Below the pieces are notes generated by a model. The model saw only the letters and a list, made by a program, of their open reading frames with translations, made no database searches and had not been told where the DNA came from. Shown one piece after another: positions 6,195 through 9,610 of a DNA stretch of 9,610 nucleotides. Made by a program: the position numbers and the translations under genes. Positions within the stretch are counted from its first letter, which is position 1. Each line of letters begins with the position of its first letter. The stretch comes from Nocardioidaceae bacterium. Lineage in GTDB: Bacteria > Actinomycetota > Actinomycetes > Propionibacteriales > Nocardioidaceae. The stretch is from the NCBI GenBank assembly GCA_013698435.1, contig JACCVA010000071.1, positions 1 to 9,610 of the forward strand, given 5' to 3'.

Positions 6195-7084
6195 TCCACC
6201 CGCAGGCCCAGCGGGCGGTCGAGCTCTGGTCGAGCGAGCCGTCCCCGTCCGACCCCGAGTTCGATCTCGCGGCTCGCCGGGAGGCCAGTCGGGCCGCGGG
6301 TCTTGCCGAGCGACGCGAGGACGTGGCTGCGGTCCTGGACCACGATGCTGACGGCGTGCCGATCCGGGTCTACCTTCACGCATCGAACGCCGGTGCGGCG
6401 ATCTACCTGCACGGCGGGGGTTTCGCGCTAGGAGACCTGGAGACCCATGACGCCTTGTGTCGGCGACTCGTCAACCGCTCAGGACGTGCCCTCGTCGCGG
6501 TGGACTACCGCCGGGCACCGGACCACCAGTACCCGTCCGCCTCCGACGATGTCGACACGGTGCTCCGATGGCTCGAGACGCATGCGACCGAGGCCGGTCT
6601 GCGGCCCGGTCCTCCGGTAGTCGTCGGTGACAGCGCCGGCGCACAGCTCGCGCTCGTCGCGGCCCTGCGCCGGCCTGCCGCGGTCTCCGGGCTGGCGCTG
6701 GTCTACCCGTGCGTCGACCCGACCGGGAGCTGGCCGTCCTATGCCGAGGAGACCGGCGGTCTGACCGGCTCCGACATGGACTGGTACTGGTCGGCGTACC
6801 TCCCCGACGGGGTGGTCGACTCCCATGCCGAGCTGAGCCCGTTGACCGCCGATCTGTCAGGTCTGCCACCGACCCTGGTCCTCACGGCCGAGCGGGACCC
6901 CTTGCGAGACGAGGGGGAGGCGCTGGCGCAGCGGCTGGCCGATGCCGGGGTGTCCGTGACCGCGACCCGCTACCTCGGAATGGTGCACGGCTTCTTCCGC
7001 TGGCCGGACCAGTTCGACGCCAGCGAGCAGGCGACAAGACAGGTGGCGTCGTTCGTCGCGCAGCGACTGCCCACCACCCGGTAG
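6191..7084 (+). CDS. Alpha/beta hydrolase, hormone-sensitive-lipase (HSL) family esterase
   Basis: A 297-residue serine hydrolase of the HSL (family IV) type, which cleaves short or medium acyl esters. The oxyanion-hole motif HGGGF is at 74-78. The nucleophile Ser148 lies in GDSAG (146-150). The other triad members are Asp236 in ERDPLRDEG and His266 in MVHGFF. No signal peptide is present, so it is cytosolic. The GTG at 6191 is chosen because it overlaps the preceding stop as GTGA, and gives the MIHPQAQ N-terminus common in this family; the longer frame from 6110 lies inside the upstream gene. The 4-nt overlap implies coupled translation with the thioredoxin-fold gene. The substrate is unknown. 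I do not recall it in the corresponding mycobacterial cluster, so it is probably an insertion in this lineage. Confidence 0.92.
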   Translation: MIHPQAQRAVELWSSEPSPSDPEFDLAARREASRAAGLAERREDVAAVLDHDADGVPIRVYLHASNAGAAIYLHGGGFALGDLETHDALCRRLVNRSGRALVAVDYRRAPDHQYPSASDDVDTVLRWLETHATEAGLRPGPPVVVGDSAGAQLALVAALRRPAAVSGLALVYPCVDPTGSWPSYAEETGGLTGSDMDWYWSAYLPDGVVDSHAELSPLTADLSGLPPTLVLTAERDPLRDEGEALAQRLADAGVSVTATRYLGMVHGFFRWPDQFDASEQATRQVASFVAQRLPTTR

Positions 7085-7104
7085 CCTCCCGCGTTGTGGC
7101 CTGA

Positions 7105-7110
7105 CAAGAT
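7105..7110 (+). promoter_or_regulatory. Possible -10 hexamer ahead of rpiB
   Basis: CAAGAT ends six bases before ATG 7117, the spacing of a leaderless start, and no Shine-Dalgarno is seen in the 32-nt gap after the hydrolase. A second TANNNT match, TAGCCT (7082-7087), overlaps the hydrolase stop. Both are weak, so an internal promoter for rpiB-nei is only a possibility. Confidence 0.25.
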
Positions 7111-7116
7111 CACGCC

Positions 7117-7623
7117 ATGCGCGTCCATCTGGGGTCCGACCACGCGGGGCTGGAGCTGAAGCAGCACATGGCCTCGTGGCTCCGTGATCGCGGCGACGAG
7201 CCCGTCGACCACGGCCCGTTCGTGTACGACGAGGCGGACGACTATCCCCCCTTCTGCCTGCGCGCTGCTTCAGCCGTGGTCGCTGACCCCGGCAGCCTTG
7301 GCGTGGTGATCGGCGGCTCCGGAAACGGCGAGCAGATCGCTGCCAACAAGGTGGAAGGCGTACGCGCAGTGCTCACCTGGTCCGCTGAGACCGCAGAGCT
7401 CGGGCGCCTGCACAACGATGCCAACGTGATGTCGGTGGGTGCCCGGATGCATTCCACCGCCGATGCCACCGCATTCGTCGAGGTCTTCTTGTCGACCCAG
7501 TTCACCGGTGAGGAGCGGCACCAGCGCCGCATCGCGATGCTGTCCGACTACGAACACACCCATCGGCTGCCTGACCTTCCCCCGTCGTCGGTGGCCGGTG
7601 AACCGTCGGGTCAGCCCGGCTGA
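7117..7623 (+). CDS. rpiB: Ribose-5-phosphate isomerase B
   Basis: Interconverts ribose 5-phosphate and ribulose 5-phosphate in the non-oxidative pentose-phosphate pathway; cytosolic. The 168-residue product aligns closely with remembered M. tuberculosis RpiB. Visible are GSDHAG (Asp8, His9), the phosphate/anion loop GGSGNGEQIAANK (66-78), His99, GARMH with Arg110, and RHQRR (135-139). Catalytic base position 72 is Glu, as in the actinobacterial subgroup, whereas the E. coli enzyme uses a Cys. The C-terminal tail after about 155 is low-complexity and variable in the family. The start is ATG 7117: the only nearby in-frame upstream start, GTG 7096, is followed by a stop. The gene is 32 nt after the hydrolase and its stop overlaps the nei start in TGATG. 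Confidence 0.96.
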   Translation: MRVHLGSDHAGLELKQHMASWLRDRGDEPVDHGPFVYDEADDYPPFCLRAASAVVADPGSLGVVIGGSGNGEQIAANKVEGVRAVLTWSAETAELGRLHNDANVMSVGARMHSTADATAFVEVFLSTQFTGEERHQRRIAMLSDYEHTHRLPDLPPSSVAGEPSGQPG

Positions 7624-8435
7624 TGCCCGAAGGACACACCCTCTTCCGGCTCGCCGCGGACCTCAACGCGGTCTTCGCCGGGCAGCAGGTCGAGGTGACG
7701 AGCCCACAGGGTCGGTTCAGCGACGGTGCCGCCACCGTCGACGGGCACGTGATGGATCTCGCCGAATCCGCCGGCAAGCACCTGTTCCTCCGGTTCGAGT
7801 CCGGGCCGGTCATCCACGTGCACCTGGGCCTGATCGGTGCCTTCCGCATCGAGGAGGGAGACCCACCGGAGCCTGTCGGTGCTGTTCGGCTGCGGATCGT
7901 CGGCCCGTCGGCGTACGCGGAGCTGCGCGGCGCGATTACCTGCGAGCTGATCGACGAGGCGAAGATGGCCACGGTCATCGACCGGCTCGGCCCCGACCCC
8001 CTGCGTCTGGATGCCGATGCGGACAAGGCGTTTGCCCGCATCCACGCGAGCAAGAAGGCGATCGGCGCTCTGCTCATGGACCAGACCGTTCTGGCGGGAG
8101 TGGGAAACGTGTACCGCGCGGAGTCGCTGTTCCGGGCGAGGCTGCATCCGCTCACGCCGGGCGTCAAGGTGTCGAGGCGCCGCTGGGGCGCGATCTGGGC
8201 AGACCTGGTCGAGCTGATGGACTACGGCGTGCAGACAGGGCGCATCGACACCGTTCGCCCCGAGCACGAGCCGGAGGCGATGGGTCGGGAGGCGCGCGTC
8301 GACGACCACGGTGGCGAGGTGTACGTCTACCGTCGTGCGGGGCAACAGTGTCACGTGTGCTCGTCGATCGTGCGCACCAGGATCCTCGAAGGACGGAACT
8401 TGTTCTGGTGCCCCACCTGTCAACGGCGTCGATGA
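7623..8435 (+). CDS. nei: Fpg/Nei-family DNA glycosylase/AP lyase (Nei1 type)
   Basis: Base-excision repair enzyme that removes oxidised bases and cleaves the abasic strand. The product has 270 residues. The mature N-terminus is Pro2-Glu3 (PEGHT), the catalytic pair; Lys52 in SAGKHLF is the conserved domain-1 lysine. A helix-two-turn-helix segment spans about 150-176 with Asn162 in AGVGNVYR. A four-Cys zinc finger closes the protein (Cys243, Cys246, Cys263, Cys266) with Arg253 in its loop. The PEGHT start and overall match to remembered Rv2464c point to the Nei1 branch rather than Fpg/MutM. It overlaps rpiB by one base (TGATG), so translation is coupled, and the pairing with rpiB matches M. 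tuberculosis. Substrate preference (pyrimidine or purine lesions) cannot be told from sequence. Confidence 0.94.
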   Translation: MPEGHTLFRLAADLNAVFAGQQVEVTSPQGRFSDGAATVDGHVMDLAESAGKHLFLRFESGPVIHVHLGLIGAFRIEEGDPPEPVGAVRLRIVGPSAYAELRGAITCELIDEAKMATVIDRLGPDPLRLDADADKAFARIHASKKAIGALLMDQTVLAGVGNVYRAESLFRARLHPLTPGVKVSRRRWGAIWADLVELMDYGVQTGRIDTVRPEHEPEAMGREARVDDHGGEVYVYRRAGQQCHVCSSIVRTRILEGRNLFWCPTCQRRR

Positions 8436-8483
8436 CGGCCAGCGGGAGCGGCTGAACCTCAGCGAGGCGTACCTGCGTGTTGT

Positions 8484-8489
8484 TAGGCT
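8484..8489 (+). promoter_or_regulatory. Possible -10 box of the SpoIIE-type phosphatase gene
   Basis: TAGGCT fits TANNNT and lies eight bases before ATG 8498, close to leaderless spacing. No Shine-Dalgarno precedes ATG 8498, and no clear -35 is seen. It suggests this gene has its own promoter in the 62-nt gap after nei. Confidence 0.35.
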
Positions 8490-8497
8490 CGAATCCG

Positions 8498-9610
8498 ATG
8501 GTTGAGACGACGGCACGTATGAGCAGGCAGCTGAGCCCCCTGCGTCGTGTCATGCTGCGCGGAAGTAGCGGCGCCCGCCGGATGCGGCACAACCAGGAGA
8601 CCACCTGGCTCACCGCGCTGGCAGCGCTCTCGCTGCTGCTGATGGTGGGGTCGGCTGCGTTCCCCGAATACTGGCCGGTGACGGCGTACGTCGTGCCTGT
8701 CGTGTGGGGGATGAACGTGCTGTCGATCCGGCAGATGCTCATCTTGTACGTCATCGTCGGCTTCTGCCTCGCGGTTTCGATCGCCGGGGACCGCGGCATG
8801 TCGGTCGGCCGGTGGGGCGGCATCGCCGTCGTCGGGATCGTTGCTGCCATCGTGATGTTTCACGCCGTGCGTGGTCAACGCCTCGGCGTCGCCGCCATCC
8901 GCGGTGAGTCGATGCTGATCGACCTACGCGACAGGTTGGCGACGCAGAGCCGGCTGCCGGGGCTACCGTCGGGATGGCACGGTGAGGCGGTGATGCGCTC
9001 AGCCGGCGGAGCATCCTTCTCCGGGGACTTCATCGTGGCCGCGAAGACGCGCCAGGGTCGGATGCTCGAGGTGGTCGTCGTCGACGTCTCTGGCAAGGGG
9101 GTCAACGCCGGCACCCGCGCCCTCATGCTGTCGGGAGCGTTCGGGGGCTTGCTCGGCTCGCTCCCGCAAGGCGACTTCCTCCCCGCGGCGAACGATTACC
9201 TCATGCGCCAGGAGTGGGGAGAAGGGTTCGCCACCGCCGTGCATCTGGCTGTCGACCTGAAGACGGGCGAGTTCGAGGTCAGGACGGCTGGGCATCCGCC
9301 GGCGGTGCAGTTCCACGCCGGCGCCGGCCGGTGGTCGGTGCACTGGACCGACGGGCCTGTGCTGGGGCTGATCGACGCGGCCACGTACACGGTCTACAGC
9401 GGCCGGATGTCAGCCGGTGATGTGATGTTGATGTACACCGACGGGCTGGTCGAGACGCCGACGCGTGACATCTCCTACGGCATCGACAAGCTTGTCGGTG
9501 AGGCTGAGCGACTCGTGCAGCAGGACTTCGTCAACGGTGCCGCGCGACTGGTGTCCAGCGTTGACTCCGAGAGCGACGACCGCGCGCTGATACTGCTCCA
9601 CCGGCTCTGA
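8498..9610 (+). CDS. Membrane-anchored SpoIIE/RsbU-type PP2C serine phosphatase
   Basis: A 370-residue protein with an N-terminal membrane domain and a cytosolic SpoIIE-type PP2C phosphatase domain. Hydrophobic segments lie near 37-54, 58-76, 80-97 and 106-123, so four spans are likely, with no recognisable PAS, GAF or HAMP domain. The catalytic part (about 160-370) keeps the metal-binding motifs: GDF (Asp177), VVVDVSGKG (Asp196), TAGHPPAV (263-270), YTDGLVE (Asp314) and the terminal SESDDRA (Asp361). Such enzymes usually dephosphorylate STAS anti-anti-sigma factors and so activate a sigma factor. No anti-sigma kinase or STAS gene is in the window, so the partner is elsewhere or just outside. 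ATG 8498 is chosen over GTG 8477 on promoter spacing; ATG 8519 is also possible. The stop codon is the last three bases of the window. Confidence 0.9.
   Translation: MVETTARMSRQLSPLRRVMLRGSSGARRMRHNQETTWLTALAALSLLLMVGSAAFPEYWPVTAYVVPVVWGMNVLSIRQMLILYVIVGFCLAVSIAGDRGMSVGRWGGIAVVGIVAAIVMFHAVRGQRLGVAAIRGESMLIDLRDRLATQSRLPGLPSGWHGEAVMRSAGGASFSGDFIVAAKTRQGRMLEVVVVDVSGKGVNAGTRALMLSGAFGGLLGSLPQGDFLPAANDYLMRQEWGEGFATAVHLAVDLKTGEFEVRTAGHPPAVQFHAGAGRWSVHWTDGPVLGLIDAATYTVYSGRMSAGDVMLMYTDGLVETPTRDISYGIDKLVGEAERLVQQDFVNGAARLVSSVDSESDDRALILLHRL

Overview
The window is high-GC actinobacterial chromosomal DNA. GC is roughly two thirds by eye, GTG starts are frequent, and several products are actinobacterial in type: group II truncated haemoglobin GlbO, a CtaJ-like oxidase subunit, a DUF5130 protein, a protein resembling the mycothiol-linked Rv2466c, and an RpiB with a Glu catalytic base. 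I cannot name the genus; Nocardioidaceae-like or Intrasporangiaceae-like relatives are plausible. The genes are intact and closely packed. I see no mobile element, CRISPR array, tRNA or rRNA.

Layout. 35-424 (-) is glbO, divergent from an OsmC-family peroxiredoxin (520-951, +). The peroxiredoxin converges on an MscS-family channel (971-2026, -). Divergent from the channel is a two-gene unit: a small single-span membrane protein that I read as cytochrome aa3 oxidase subunit CtaJ (2103-2396, +), overlapping by 14 nt a DUF5130 protein (2383-2772, +). This unit converges on aminopeptidase N (2940-5483, -). Divergent from pepN is a likely operon: a DsbA/FrnE-like thioredoxin-fold protein (5586-6194), an alpha/beta hydrolase (6191-7084, 4-nt overlap), rpiB (7117-7623) and an Fpg/Nei DNA glycosylase (7623-8435, 1-nt overlap). 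A membrane-anchored SpoIIE-type phosphatase (8498-9610) follows and ends on the last base of the window.

From memory of Mycobacterium tuberculosis, the order and relative orientation of glbO, DUF5130, pepN, thioredoxin-fold protein, rpiB and nei match Rv2470 to Rv2464c, here read in the opposite direction. The OsmC, MscS, hydrolase and phosphatase genes look like lineage-specific additions to that backbone. Common themes are oxygen and redox handling (GlbO, OsmC, CtaJ, the thioredoxin-fold protein), repair of oxidised bases (Nei), pentose-phosphate flux (RpiB) and peptide turnover (PepN).

Most of the window is conserved housekeeping and stress sequence. The points most worth a second look are the CPWA active site of the thioredoxin-fold protein (the second Cys is Ala), the overlapping CtaJ/DUF5130 pair, the mix of Shine-Dalgarno and apparently leaderless starts, and the orphan SpoIIE phosphatase.
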